A stretch of DNA of 64,000 nt. Origin: JAJEFO01 sp022819605. GTDB lineage: Bacteria > Pseudomonadota > Alphaproteobacteria > Rhodobacterales > Rhodobacteraceae. This document shows, piece by piece, positions 1-8,833 of this stretch. The DNA lies in assembly GCA_965221545.1 (NCBI GenBank), contig OZ244901.1:3038001-3102000 (forward strand), written 5' to 3'. A model generated the notes under the pieces. It was not told the DNA's origin and ran no database searches. It saw only the letters and a list, made by a program, of their open reading frames with translations. A program made the translations under genes and the position numbers. Position 1 is the stretch's first letter. Every line of letters begins with the position of its first letter.

Positions 1-26
1 AACACCCATTCAACACGCCAAGGTCA

Positions 27-1019
27 ATGCAGGACGGCACGCAACACACAAATCCAGGTCTTCCCGGTTGGCACCATGTGCCAGACGTGCCGATAGAGGT
101 GTCGCCGTTTTTTAGCTGGCCGCCTGATCCAGCGCGGATGCTGCGTTGGGTCTCTGCGCGATGGTTTCGGCTTGCCGAGAATTCGATCCTGATCGTTCTG
201 GCACTGGTCTGCTGGCTTTGGCTGCAGCCTTCCCTCGAAGTGACAAAGACGCTCGCATGGGACTGGATAGGCGCTATCCTGCTGAGGAACCTGGCGTTGA
301 TGACCATCGTCGCAGGCGGGCTGCATTGGTTTCTCTATCGGGCCAAGCTGCAGGGAGACCGCCTGAAATTTGATCCGCGCGACCTGGTGGTGAAGGGACG
401 TCAGTTCACGTTCGGCGGGCAGGTGCGCGACAACATGTTCTGGACGCTGACCAGCGGCGTCGGAACATGGACTGCATACGAGGTGCTGATGTTCTGGGCG
501 ATGGGCAACGGTTGGGTGCCAGTGCTGTTCTGGTCGGACAATCCAATATGGTTTGTGGCCCTCTTCGTGCTGACACCGGTCTGGATCTCACTGCATTTCT
601 ACTGGATTCACCGAGTGCTGCACTGGGGTCCGCTCTATCGATTGGCTCATGCCCTACATCATCGGAACGTCAATGTCGGTCCCTGGTCAGGGCTGTCGAT
701 GCACCCTGTTGAGCATGTCCTGTTCTTCAGCTCCATCCTCATACACGTCGTTGTTGCGGCAAGTCCGGTGCATATCCTGTTTCACATGCAGCATCAGGCG
801 CTGACCGCCGTGACGTCCCATGCAGGATTCGAGAACCTCTTGGTCAAGGACCGGCGGCAGCTCGCCCTTGGAACGTTTCACCACCAAATGCACCACCGGT
901 ATTTCGAGGTGAACTACGGAAACCTCGAGATGCCGTGGGACAAGTGGTTCGGCACCTTCCACGACGGAACGACCGATGCACACGAACGGCTCAAGGACCG
1001 GCGGCAGCGCCGGGCCTGA
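27..1019 (+). CDS. Sterol desaturase / fatty acid hydroxylase family membrane protein
   Basis: A 330-residue integral membrane protein of the fatty acid hydroxylase superfamily, which uses a di-iron centre to hydroxylate or desaturate lipids. The histidine clusters are visible: HRVLH near residue 194, HALHH near 208 and HHQMHHR near 285, followed by the typical tail FEVNYGN with a WDKWFGTFHDG end. Hydrophobic segments lie around residues 50-70, 85-105 and 140-190. The ATG at 27 is the first start available in the window; upstream sequence is too short to judge a ribosome site. The substrate cannot be told from sequence. It is not obviously co-transcribed with the dehydrogenase 157 bp downstream. 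Confidence 0.88.
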   Translation: MQDGTQHTNPGLPGWHHVPDVPIEVSPFFSWPPDPARMLRWVSARWFRLAENSILIVLALVCWLWLQPSLEVTKTLAWDWIGAILLRNLALMTIVAGGLHWFLYRAKLQGDRLKFDPRDLVVKGRQFTFGGQVRDNMFWTLTSGVGTWTAYEVLMFWAMGNGWVPVLFWSDNPIWFVALFVLTPVWISLHFYWIHRVLHWGPLYRLAHALHHRNVNVGPWSGLSMHPVEHVLFFSSILIHVVVAASPVHILFHMQHQALTAVTSHAGFENLLVKDRRQLALGTFHHQMHHRYFEVNYGNLEMPWDKWFGTFHDGTTDAHERLKDRRQRRA

Positions 1020-1176
1020 CTCCATCCAGCATTGCTCAAGAAACTGCGAAGAATCGTCTTGTTTGGAAGTTATCTTGCCGCCCGCCCCAACCACGCCGAA
1101 GCACCCGAAATGCAACCTGCCGTGCAGAACTTCCTGAACTGCAACCGCGCCAAGCCTGAACCGAGATGAGGGAACC

Positions 1177-1986
1177 ATGCTGAAAAAACTGCTGATAACC
1201 GGTGCCAACGGCAACCTTGGCGCCGTCTGCCGCGACCGGCTGACCCACATCGCCGAAACGATGCGGGTGGCTGCGCGCAAAGGACTAGGCGAGGCACGCG
1301 AAAGCGAAGAGATCGTCTACTGCTCGCTCGAAGACAAGGCAGCGGTCGAGACAATGGTCGAAGGCTGCGACGGCATCGTCCACATGGGTGGCCAAGCCAC
1401 CGAGGCCCCATGGTCGACAATCCGGGCCGCGAATCTTGATGGCATGTACAATCTCTACGAAGCCGCGCGTAAGTCCTCGGTCACGCCGCGGATCATTTTC
1501 GCCTCCTCAAACCACGCCATCGGCTTTCACAAGCAATCGGAACGGCTTGACGCGAACTCGCTCACGCGCCCCGACGGACTCTACGGCGTGTCCAAGGTGT
1601 TTGGCGAGGCGCTGGCCTCAATGTATCACGACAAGTTCGGGATCGAGACCGCGTCGATCCGAATTGGATCCTGCTTTCCCGAACCCCGCAATCACCGCAT
1701 GCTGTCGACTTGGATGAGCTACGACGACTTCATCCACCTGATCGAGCGGATTTTCTTGGTCCCGTGCCTGGGCTGTCCAATCATTTACGGTGCCTCGGCC
1801 AATGCCGCGAGCTGGTGGGACAACCGCGAGGTGGCATACCTGGGCTGGCAACCCAAGGATAGCGCCGAAGCGTTCCGCGACAAGCTCGACGCTGAAATGG
1901 ACCCGCCGCCCGCTGACGATGTGAACGCCGTCTTCCAAGGCGGCGCCTTCTGCGCCGACGGCATCCACGAAGAGACTCCGGGCTGA
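1177..1986 (+). CDS. udh: Probable uronate dehydrogenase (NAD-dependent epimerase/dehydratase family)
   Basis: A 269-residue extended-SDR protein of the length expected for bacterial uronate dehydrogenase, which oxidises glucuronate or galacturonate to the aldarolactone. The Rossmann motif TGANGNLG sits at residues 8-15, the catalytic pair in YGVSK at Y136/K140, and the family-typical segments SSNHAIGFH, GSCFPEPRNHR and ASWWDN are all present. The ATG at 1177 follows a purine-rich GATGAGGGA. No other uronate pathway gene lies next to it here, although a separate sugar-acid cluster is found at 43-50 kb. An alternative is another NAD-dependent sugar dehydrogenase of the same subfamily. Confidence 0.82.
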   Translation: MLKKLLITGANGNLGAVCRDRLTHIAETMRVAARKGLGEARESEEIVYCSLEDKAAVETMVEGCDGIVHMGGQATEAPWSTIRAANLDGMYNLYEAARKSSVTPRIIFASSNHAIGFHKQSERLDANSLTRPDGLYGVSKVFGEALASMYHDKFGIETASIRIGSCFPEPRNHRMLSTWMSYDDFIHLIERIFLVPCLGCPIIYGASANAASWWDNREVAYLGWQPKDSAEAFRDKLDAEMDPPPADDVNAVFQGGAFCADGIHEETPG

Positions 1987-2113
1987 CAAGATCCAGATGT
2001 AAGTCCTGCAGGGGAAACGAGACCAACCTTGATCGTTCAGCAAGACCTGAGACCCTTCATTCGCTTCGGGCTCCTGACCATTCCGGTAACGCGGTATTGC
2101 GCAGAAGACGACT

Positions 2114-3529
2114 TCAAAATCCGCGGACTTTTCCGTGCGCGTTGGCAAGTTCCATTATGGCATCTTCCACGGGCCGTTCCGGATCGCAGGACTTCCGGGT
2201 CTCGAGGCTTACATGCAAGAGAAACTGCTCACAGGTAGCGAGCACGCTTTCATCGGATGCCCGTAGCATGTCATGTCGAAGCCTGAGCTTCTTGCCTTCA
2301 CCGAGCAGAACCTGTGTCACGACCTGAATGGTTTCGCCTGCATGGGTCTCCAAAAGATAGTCTATCTTGGTCGAAACGGTGAAGAAGCTCCGCCCGGCCG
2401 ACACGTAGTCCGGACCTGCACCAACGTGCGCAAGTACCGCATCGGCGGCATCCGAGAAAACCTGCCCGTAGCGGCTTTCGTTCATGTGACCGTTGTAGTC
2501 GGTCCAGTCCGACGGCACCATGCGCCGCACGGTGATCATTGGGATACGTCCCAGATCCTCTCCGCCGAGATGCGCTTCGTGGTCTGCGATCACGCGGCCC
2601 GCGGCGCTGCCTTCGCGTTTCAGGGCTCGCAGCAACGCCACCAGGTTGCGGTCCCGCAGCGCTTCCAGTTCGCGGATCGAGTGCACTCCGGATTGCGCAT
2701 CGGACTGATCGCCAATTTTCTTCACCAGATCCGGCGTCAATTCCGGCACATCCGTGAGCTTGGTCCACGGCCATGCGAGCGCCGCGCCAAACTGTTCGAC
2801 GAAGTGCGCCATGCCGCCCTCGCCGCCTGCTATCCTGTAAGTCTCGAATAGGCCCATCTGTGCCCATCGGAGACCGAATCCAAGCCGGATTGCGTCGTCG
2901 ATTTCGCCGGTGGTGGCTATGTCATCCCTGACCAGCCAAAGCGCCTCACGCCAGACCGCTTCAAGAAACCTATCCGCGATATGCGCATCGATCTCCGCGC
3001 GAACGACCAAGGGCCGCATTCCGATTGACGTCAGGATCTGAGATGCCAATGCCTGAATGTCCGAGTCACCGCCGCCGGACACCAGTTCCACTAGGGGAAG
3101 CAAGTAGACCGGATTGAACGGATGGGCGACGAACAATCGAGCTCCAGAGGCAAGACCTTTCCGCAGATCGGAGGGCTTGAAGCCGGACGTGGACGACCCC
3201 AAGGGCACATCCGGGGCTGCTGACTCGACTTCGGCATAGACATTGCGCTTCAGGTCCAGCCGTTCAGGCACGCTCTCCTGAACATAATCGACGCCGGCGA
3301 CGGCCTCAGCGACAGACATCGCAAAAGCGAGCTCGCCTTCTTCTGGCAACGAACGCTCGTACAGCATGGGCAGCGATTGCCGGGCATTCCCGATCACGTC
3401 GCAAATCTTGCGCTCTGCCTCGGGATCCGGGTCGAATACCCTGACATTCCAGCCGTTCAGCAGGAATCGCGCGGCCCACCCGCCGCCGATCACGCCGCCG
3501 CCAATAATCGCCGCCGTGCCGATCCTCAC
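2114..3529 (-). CDS. lcdH: L-carnitine dehydrogenase fused to a thioesterase domain
   Basis: A 471-residue two-domain protein. Residues 1-320 are a 3-hydroxyacyl-CoA-dehydrogenase-type NAD enzyme: GGGVIGGGWA at 10-19, STSGF at 112-116 and HPFNP at 136-140. Residues from about 330 form a hot-dog thioesterase with DYNGHMNESRY at 344-354. This architecture is known for carnitine dehydrogenases of rhizobia and relatives: the first domain oxidises carnitine to 3-dehydrocarnitine and the second is thought to hydrolyse betainyl-CoA made by the partner BKACE enzyme. No BKACE gene is seen nearby. The start is a GTG whose GTGA overlaps the stop of the upstream GDSL gene, so the two are translationally coupled. 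Confidence 0.85.
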   Translation of the reverse strand: MRIGTAAIIGGGVIGGGWAARFLLNGWNVRVFDPDPEAERKICDVIGNARQSLPMLYERSLPEEGELAFAMSVAEAVAGVDYVQESVPERLDLKRNVYAEVESAAPDVPLGSSTSGFKPSDLRKGLASGARLFVAHPFNPVYLLPLVELVSGGGDSDIQALASQILTSIGMRPLVVRAEIDAHIADRFLEAVWREALWLVRDDIATTGEIDDAIRLGFGLRWAQMGLFETYRIAGGEGGMAHFVEQFGAALAWPWTKLTDVPELTPDLVKKIGDQSDAQSGVHSIRELEALRDRNLVALLRALKREGSAAGRVIADHEAHLGGEDLGRIPMITVRRMVPSDWTDYNGHMNESRYGQVFSDAADAVLAHVGAGPDYVSAGRSFFTVSTKIDYLLETHAGETIQVVTQVLLGEGKKLRLRHDMLRASDESVLATCEQFLLHVSLETRKSCDPERPVEDAIMELANAHGKVRGF

Positions 3530-4158
3530 GGTTCCACCAGTCCTTTCACGGCATCGATCAGCGCCCGACCCAACTTTCCGTGCGCGGATTCGGCCCAGTG
3601 AATTCCGTCCAGCGGATCCACCTCGATCACGGTGCCGGCGTCAAAGAACGCAGCGCCCTCCTCCCCTGCGAAATGCTCTATCCGTTCCGACAGTCCTGCC
3701 GCCCTCTCCTCCGCGCCCGAGAACATTTCGGCAAATTCGCCTGCGGGTCGAAGCGGCGGCGGTGCAATTGCCAGTGTCGTCCCGACCGCACCCGAGAGCC
3801 GCGCTTCCCTGACCAGACGCGCGACGCAAAGTGCGACATCCTGCGCGTTCAAGCCAAAGGCATGCTTCTGGTCATTTGTGCCAAGGCAGATGGCAAGCAC
3901 ATCGATCGGCTCGTGGGAATGCAGGATAGCGGGCAACACGGTCAGCCCGTTGCGGAACGCCCCTTCAACCGGATCATCGAGGGCAGTCGTTCTTCCAGGC
4001 AATCCCTCGATCACGACATTCCAATCCCCGCCAAGGCCGGAGGCCAGAACGTCGCCCCAGCGTGCGCCCGGCGGATGCACATGCCGCGAAGCCAGATCCC
4101 CTTGGGGTGCGGTTCCGAAGCTGTTGCTGTCACCATAAATCAAGAGACGCTTGGTCAT
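3526..4158 (-). CDS. SGNH/GDSL-family hydrolase (arylesterase-like)
   Basis: A 210-residue SGNH hydrolase. Block I is GDSNSFG at residues 9-15 with nucleophile S11, block III is GTND at 93-96, and block V is the DGIHW motif near residue 184-188 carrying the catalytic Asp and His. No signal peptide is evident, so a cytoplasmic esterase, arylesterase or deacylase role is likely. It is the first gene of a two-gene unit and overlaps the start of the carnitine dehydrogenase-thioesterase gene by four bases. The pairing suggests that it acts on an ester or acyl derivative feeding that pathway, but this is inference from position only. Confidence 0.85.
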   Translation of the reverse strand: MTKRLLIYGDSNSFGTAPQGDLASRHVHPPGARWGDVLASGLGGDWNVVIEGLPGRTTALDDPVEGAFRNGLTVLPAILHSHEPIDVLAICLGTNDQKHAFGLNAQDVALCVARLVREARLSGAVGTTLAIAPPPLRPAGEFAEMFSGAEERAAGLSERIEHFAGEEGAAFFDAGTVIEVDPLDGIHWAESAHGKLGRALIDAVKGLVEP

Positions 4159-4387
4159 TTCTCAGAATGTCCCCCATCACGAATCCATCCGACGGAGCGG
4201 CGGAATCAACCCGAATAGTCGAAGTGACTAGCATCCAATTGACGGAGACAACAACGGACCCTGAGGACCTCGCCGATTCCGGTGCTGCATCATGCCCTTA
4301 CTGACATCCATCCAGCTGGCCAGTCACGCTACCAGACATCCATTCGACCCGGCAGGTTTCCTTGCCGCAATGAACTGGCTGCTGACC

Positions 4388-4654
4388 TCAGGAGCGGCGA
4401 CGCGCCCGTGCACCTCCGCGCCGACCGGCTTGCACGGCAGGCTGCATGGCGGCTTCCAAGACCTTGGTCATTGGGTGGTCCGGGAAATCCTTGCCGTGAC
4501 GATCAAGCAGCAAGGCCACGACATCGGTCGCCTTGCGCCCATCCGGCCTTGAAATCGCCCAATCCAGAAAGATCGAGCGGCACTCAGGCTCCTCGATGCC
4601 TTCAATCCGGTAGCTTTCGCGGATCAATCCCTTCGGATCAAGGTCGTCGCTCAT
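4388..4654 (-). CDS. Small conserved hypothetical protein
   Basis: An 88-residue protein starting MSDDLDPKGLIRESY. The reading frame continues further upstream, but the ATG at 4654 gives a compact acidic N-terminus followed by an amphipathic IEEPECRSIFLDWAI segment and a basic, low-complexity tail (RRGGARARRRS). I recall similar short proteins in Rhodobacteraceae annotated only as hypothetical; no functional domain is recognised. It is divergent from the YbaK gene, with about 165 bp between the starts that should hold both promoters. Function unknown. Confidence 0.6.
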   Translation of the reverse strand: MSDDLDPKGLIRESYRIEGIEEPECRSIFLDWAISRPDGRKATDVVALLLDRHGKDFPDHPMTKVLEAAMQPAVQAGRRGGARARRRS

Positions 4655-4819
4655 TTGCCTGTGAACCGTTCCTGTACATTGAGCAACGCTACCTGTTCGA
4701 CGCGATCCTGCCAACAGTCCATGGAAGCTCGATCTCTCGAATTGCCGCTCGAGACTGACCTGACGCAACCTGCCGCGATTGCACTTGCAACGACCCGAAA
4801 AAGACTACAGCACGCGCCC

Positions 4820-5290
4820 ATGAGCAAGAGTCTTGCACGCGTCGCCGCAACGTTGGAGTCGGCAGGCCTCGCCTGCGAAATACTCGAAATGCCTGGCGAG
4901 ACCCGGACGGCGGGAGACGCTGCCCGTGAGGCGGGATGCGATATCGACCAGATAGCCAAGTCGATCGTCTTTCGCGGCGAAGAAAGCGATTCGGTCGTCC
5001 TCTTCATTACCGCTGGCGGAAATCGCGTAGATGGCCAGAAGGCTTCCAAGGCTGCAGGAGAGGCACTCGGCCGCGCTGATGCCAACTTCGTTCGTGAAAG
5101 GACCGGATTTGCGATCGGCGGAGTCGCTCCGGTCGGCCAACTGACTCCGTCGCACGTGTTCCTCGACCCGAAGCTCCTGGAATATTCCGTCGTCTATGCT
5201 GCCGCCGGAACACCGAGGCACATCTTTGCTGTTGCGCCAACGCGGCTTGCCGAGATCGCGTGTGCAAGGGTTGCGGAGTTCACGACCTAA
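4820..5290 (+). CDS. YbaK/EbsC-family aminoacyl-tRNA deacylase
   Basis: A 156-residue protein of the YbaK/ProX editing-domain family, which hydrolyses mischarged tRNA (typically Cys-tRNA-Pro or related species). The fold is supported by AKSIVFRG, the central ITAGGNRVD, and the GFAIGGVAPVG and HIFAVAPTRL segments. The frame is open further upstream, but the ATG at 4820 (MSKSLARVAATLESAG) matches the normal N-terminus of the family. It stands alone, followed by a 385-bp gap. Confidence 0.88.
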   Translation: MSKSLARVAATLESAGLACEILEMPGETRTAGDAAREAGCDIDQIAKSIVFRGEESDSVVLFITAGGNRVDGQKASKAAGEALGRADANFVRERTGFAIGGVAPVGQLTPSHVFLDPKLLEYSVVYAAAGTPRHIFAVAPTRLAEIACARVAEFTT

Positions 5291-5675
5291 GCCGCCGACA
5301 TCATCCGCATGATCCGCAACGCATCCGGGCGCTTGCCTCCCAAGGATTGGTGCGACCATACCCGGATTGGCGATCGCCCTGCCTCGGCAATTTCATGTCG
5401 CCGCGATGCGTTCGCGGTGTGTTGAAAATCGGGAAAGGCTCGCGTACGCTGGCACGGCGCTGGCCATGGGCCAACCATCCAGCATCAGCAACGGGAGACA
5501 GTACCCAAGCATTCGTTCCGCGAGAGACAGCGCATTTCGCGCGGACCGTCGCCGTCAAATGCGGCCGGGTCCGGCGTCAAGCACCTGGTTTCCGCAGCTT
5601 GCTGCGGCGCATGACCGCAATCATCTGCGCGGGGGAAACGGCAAGAATCCATGGAAGGGTCTGGAGGTAGAATTC
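5291..5675. other. Intergenic gap without a recognised gene
   Basis: The 385 bp between the YbaK and DUF2147 genes hold open frames in several phases, but none has a recognisable protein family or a good ribosome site. The last 15 bases contain the GGAGG that serves the DUF2147 start. Confidence 0.6.
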
Positions 5676-6110
5676 ATGATCAAGAAGCTATTGAAGTCAA
5701 TTCTCGCCGGACTTGTGGCGACGATCTACTTCACTGGTGTCGGCAGCGCCGACCCCACGGGGGTATGGCTGACCCCAAACGGCGATTCGCATATCGAGAT
5801 TCGGCATTGCGGCGAAAAACTCTGCGGCAAGATCGTCTGGTTCACCGAGCCACGCAATGCGGATGGCACGCTGAAGGTTGACGAGAAGAACAAGAACGAG
5901 GCGCTGCGCACCCGGCCCATTCTCGGGCTTGAACTGATGTCGGGCTTCACCGAAACCGGCGGCGGCAAGTGGACAAAGGGCCGGATCTACAATCCCGAGG
6001 ACGGCCAAACCTACCGTTCCAAACTTGAAGTGAAGGACCAAGACACACTGGATGTTTCCGGCTGCGTGCTGGTTTTCTGCAAGGCCCAAACCTGGACGCG
6101 GGTAAAATAG
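5676..6110 (+). CDS. DUF2147 domain secreted protein
   Basis: A 144-residue protein with a signal peptide (MIKKLLKSILAG, cleavage predicted after GVGSA near residue 25) followed by a DUF2147 domain. That family opens with a D-PTGVWLT segment and has short beta strands with conserved cysteines, here HCGEKLCGKIVW and SGCVLVFCKAQTW. The protein is expected in the periplasm; the biochemical function of the family is not established. The ATG at 5676 has a strong GGAGG seven bases upstream. The open frame extends much further 5', but the signal peptide fixes this start. Confidence 0.85.
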   Translation: MIKKLLKSILAGLVATIYFTGVGSADPTGVWLTPNGDSHIEIRHCGEKLCGKIVWFTEPRNADGTLKVDEKNKNEALRTRPILGLELMSGFTETGGGKWTKGRIYNPEDGQTYRSKLEVKDQDTLDVSGCVLVFCKAQTWTRVK

Positions 6111-6526
6111 GAGCAGGCCGGCGTCGCGTCCCCGGGAAGTCCGGTCAGAAACCTGACACCTTCGCACATGTCCCTCGACCCGGTTCTCCATGGATGTGCC
6201 ATCGGCCATGCCGCTGTCGCAATTCCGAGGCAGATCTTTGCAGGCTCGCCCGAGCATCCGGCTGAGCATTCCAGTGCCAAGGTCGCGAAGCTCACGACTT
6301 GATGCGCCCAAGCGGACCACTCGGATCGAAGCGCATCCAAGCACCAGCCATTGCAGCAGTTGCCGCACCCTCAACGATGTCGGCCGTAATTCTCCTGCAG
6401 CCTTGTGTCGTCACGACGCGTTCGGCGACCTTCGAGCGATCTTGACCAGCCACAGATCATCTTCAGGGCGCAGGATCGCTTGGTTTCGTTCGCTGAATGC
6501 AGTCGTTGCCCGCCGCTTGATCCGGA
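6111..6526. other. Intergenic gap without a recognised gene
   Basis: This is a 416-bp convergent gap between the DUF2147 gene and the end of the MttB-family operon. Frames are open on both strands but show no family resemblance, and no hairpin with a T-tract was found. Confidence 0.55.
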
Positions 6527-8062
6527 TCACATGACGGCATCGCCGATCTCGAGTTCACGCCGGGCAATGAAGTCACGCAGTTCTTCGTCAATTGCCGGAT
6601 CCAGGGCAGGCGTCTCGTACTCCGCCAGCATGGACCTTGCCTTTCGGACAGCGCGGTCGTTTGCATCCAGCCGACCTTCTGCCTCCCATTGCTCGTAACT
6701 GTCGTGGTGCATGAGTTCGGGAATGACGAACGCCTCTTCGAAGTGTTCCAGCGTGTGCTTTGTGCCGAGAAAGTGCGCACCGGGCTCGACTTCGTGGATC
6801 GTCGCCAATGCGTCGTCAAGTTCCGAAAAGTCTATTCCCCTCAGGAACCTGTGCGTCATTTCGGCCTGCTCGGCATCAACCGCGAATTTCGCGAAGCTCT
6901 GGCAAAGGGCGCCTTCAAGATAACCGGCGGTCGACAGTATGAAGTTGGCGCCGGCCAGCGCGGCTCCAAAGAGATTCCGCGCGGCCTCGTACCCGGCCTG
7001 AGCATCCAGAATCTTGGAACTCGAGCAGGCGCCGCTGCAACGCCATGGCAAGTTGTAGTGACGCGCCATCTGGCCAACCAGCAGATTGATGTGGTCAATC
7101 TCCGGTGTGCCGGCCATTGGGGCGCCAGACCTCATTGACACCGCCCCGATCCACTGTCCAAAGACGCCGGGCACCCCGGGACGGATGATCTGCGAGAATG
7201 CAATACCGGCGAGCGCCTCGGCACTGATCTGCACAAGCGATCCTATCGTGCTGGCAGGCGTGCTGGCTCCGCTGAGAACGAACGGCGTGAACAGCACCGC
7301 CTGGTTTGCCGCTGCATAGACCTTGATCGCGTCCAGCATCGTCTGGTCCCACACAAGGGGCGAGTTGCAGTTGGCAATCGACGTCATGACGGTGTGTTCG
7401 TGAACGAAATCCTCGCCAAACACGATTTCGGCCATGCTGACGCTGTCCTCGGCCCGCTCGCGTGCGGTGACCATGCCCATGAAGGGCTTGTCGGAGTGTC
7501 GGATCAGGCCATAGACCATGTGCAAGTGGCGCTTGGGGACGGGTACGTCCAGAGGCTCGCACAGCACGCCACCCGACATCTGCATTCCCGGCGACATGTG
7601 AGCCAGCTTCGCGAAGTCGTTGAAGTCAGCAATGGTCGGTGACCGCCGAACTCCGTCGAGGTCGAGAACGTTCGGCGCGCCGTAGGCCGGCGTCAGGATC
7701 TGCTTGCGCCGGCCAAGCGTGATCGACCTTTCAGGATTGCGGGCGTGCATCTTGTAGCTCTCGGGCGCAGTCGAAAGCAGCTGCATCAGCAGTTGTTCAT
7801 CAATCCGGACGCGATGTCCCTGAACCTCTGCGCCCACGCTCCGCCAAGCCTGGACCGCTTCGTCATCGCGGAACTCCACGCCCTTTTCCCAAAGCAGCGT
7901 CATGGTCTCACGGTGAATTCGGTCGACCTGCTCGGGCGTCAGCAAGTCCACATACGGGATGCCTCGGTCCGTCTCCGGCAAGAATCGCAGCCGCTTCGAC
8001 GTGCGGGAATCGCGTCTCACGACGCGGCCGCGCCGCCTTGTCATGGGCCGCGCACCGCTCAT
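6527..8062 (-). CDS. Trimethylamine methyltransferase (MttB) family protein
   Basis: A 511-residue member of the MttB superfamily, which transfers a methyl group from a tertiary or quaternary amine to a corrinoid protein. There is no in-frame amber codon inside, so it belongs to the large non-pyrrolysine branch (like the glycine betaine and proline betaine methyltransferases). Recognisable segments are VDLLTPEQVDRIHRET near residue 40, GVEFRDDEAV, APNVLDLDGVRR and SGAPMAGTPEIDHIN. It is the last gene of the six-gene operon and starts 9 bp after the upstream SDR. No corrinoid protein gene is adjacent. The substrate is unknown. Confidence 0.85.
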   Translation of the reverse strand: MSGARPMTRRRGRVVRRDSRTSKRLRFLPETDRGIPYVDLLTPEQVDRIHRETMTLLWEKGVEFRDDEAVQAWRSVGAEVQGHRVRIDEQLLMQLLSTAPESYKMHARNPERSITLGRRKQILTPAYGAPNVLDLDGVRRSPTIADFNDFAKLAHMSPGMQMSGGVLCEPLDVPVPKRHLHMVYGLIRHSDKPFMGMVTARERAEDSVSMAEIVFGEDFVHEHTVMTSIANCNSPLVWDQTMLDAIKVYAAANQAVLFTPFVLSGASTPASTIGSLVQISAEALAGIAFSQIIRPGVPGVFGQWIGAVSMRSGAPMAGTPEIDHINLLVGQMARHYNLPWRCSGACSSSKILDAQAGYEAARNLFGAALAGANFILSTAGYLEGALCQSFAKFAVDAEQAEMTHRFLRGIDFSELDDALATIHEVEPGAHFLGTKHTLEHFEEAFVIPELMHHDSYEQWEAEGRLDANDRAVRKARSMLAEYETPALDPAIDEELRDFIARRELEIGDAVM

Positions 8063-8071
8063 GGGCCTGAC

Positions 8072-8833
8072 CTAAACATTGAATGCGGCCGGGAGCGGCA
8101 GCTTCGCCCTGCGGCCTCCCTCGACCTGAATGACTTGCCCTGTCACGAACCGCGACTGTTCGCTGGCCAGCCAGACCGCGACGTCACCGATATCCGAAGG
8201 CGATCCGATTCGCCCCACCGGATGAAGGCTGCACAGCTGCTCTTCAGCCTTGGCACGATCCGGAACCCGCGCCATGTACCCATCGTTCATCTCGGTGTTG
8301 ATCCAGCCTGGCGCAATGGCGTTGACGCGCACGCCCCTGGGCCCGAGGTCGATCGCCAGCGAAACCGTCAAGCCGTTGATGCCCGCCTTGGATGTCATGT
8401 AGGCGGTATGGTCGGGGTTGCCACTGAATGCCTCGATCGAGCTTATGTTGACTATGGCCGGGCTGTCCTGCGGCGCACAGCAGGACGCGAACTGTCGGGC
8501 CATGAGGAACGGCCCGCGCAAATTGACCGCCATGACATTATCCCACTCCGAAACCGTCAGGCGATCAAGCGGTCCGCCGGAAAGAATGCCCGCATTGTTG
8601 ACCAGTACCGAGGGTCTGCCGTGGTTCTGGCGAACATGGGCAAAGAATGCGGCGACGGACGCCTCGTCAGTCGCATCGAGTTCATGACAGTGCAGATCGT
8701 CATCATCCAAGGATTGAATGTCTCCGATCACGACGAGCGCCCCCGCCTCGTGCAGGGACCGCGCAATGGCAAGGCCGATCCCCTGCGCGCCGCCAGTCAC
8801 GATTGCGACCCTGTCTTTCAGACTAGCGCTCAT
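8072..8833 (-). CDS. SDR-family NAD(P)-dependent oxidoreductase
   Basis: A 253-residue classical short-chain dehydrogenase. TGGAQGIG is at residues 12-19, NNAG near 86, catalytic Ser in NISSIEAF and YMTSK (Tyr/Lys) near residue 150, then the PGWINTEM segment. The ATG at 8833 overlaps the stop of the preceding SDR as ATGA, so the two are translationally coupled. An open extension 5' of this ATG is only the other SDR read out of frame. It likely oxidises a hydroxyl intermediate of the operon's pathway. Confidence 0.87.
   Translation of the reverse strand: MSASLKDRVAIVTGGAQGIGLAIARSLHEAGALVVIGDIQSLDDDDLHCHELDATDEASVAAFFAHVRQNHGRPSVLVNNAGILSGGPLDRLTVSEWDNVMAVNLRGPFLMARQFASCCAPQDSPAIVNISSIEAFSGNPDHTAYMTSKAGINGLTVSLAIDLGPRGVRVNAIAPGWINTEMNDGYMARVPDRAKAEEQLCSLHPVGRIGSPSDIGDVAVWLASEQSRFVTGQVIQVEGGRRAKLPLPAAFNV

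Noticed and set aside
5260..5670. Several 60-250-codon frames upstream of the DUF2147 gene
   Set aside because: The DUF2147 protein has a signal peptide at 5676 with GGAGG; upstream codons have no similarity or ribosome site.
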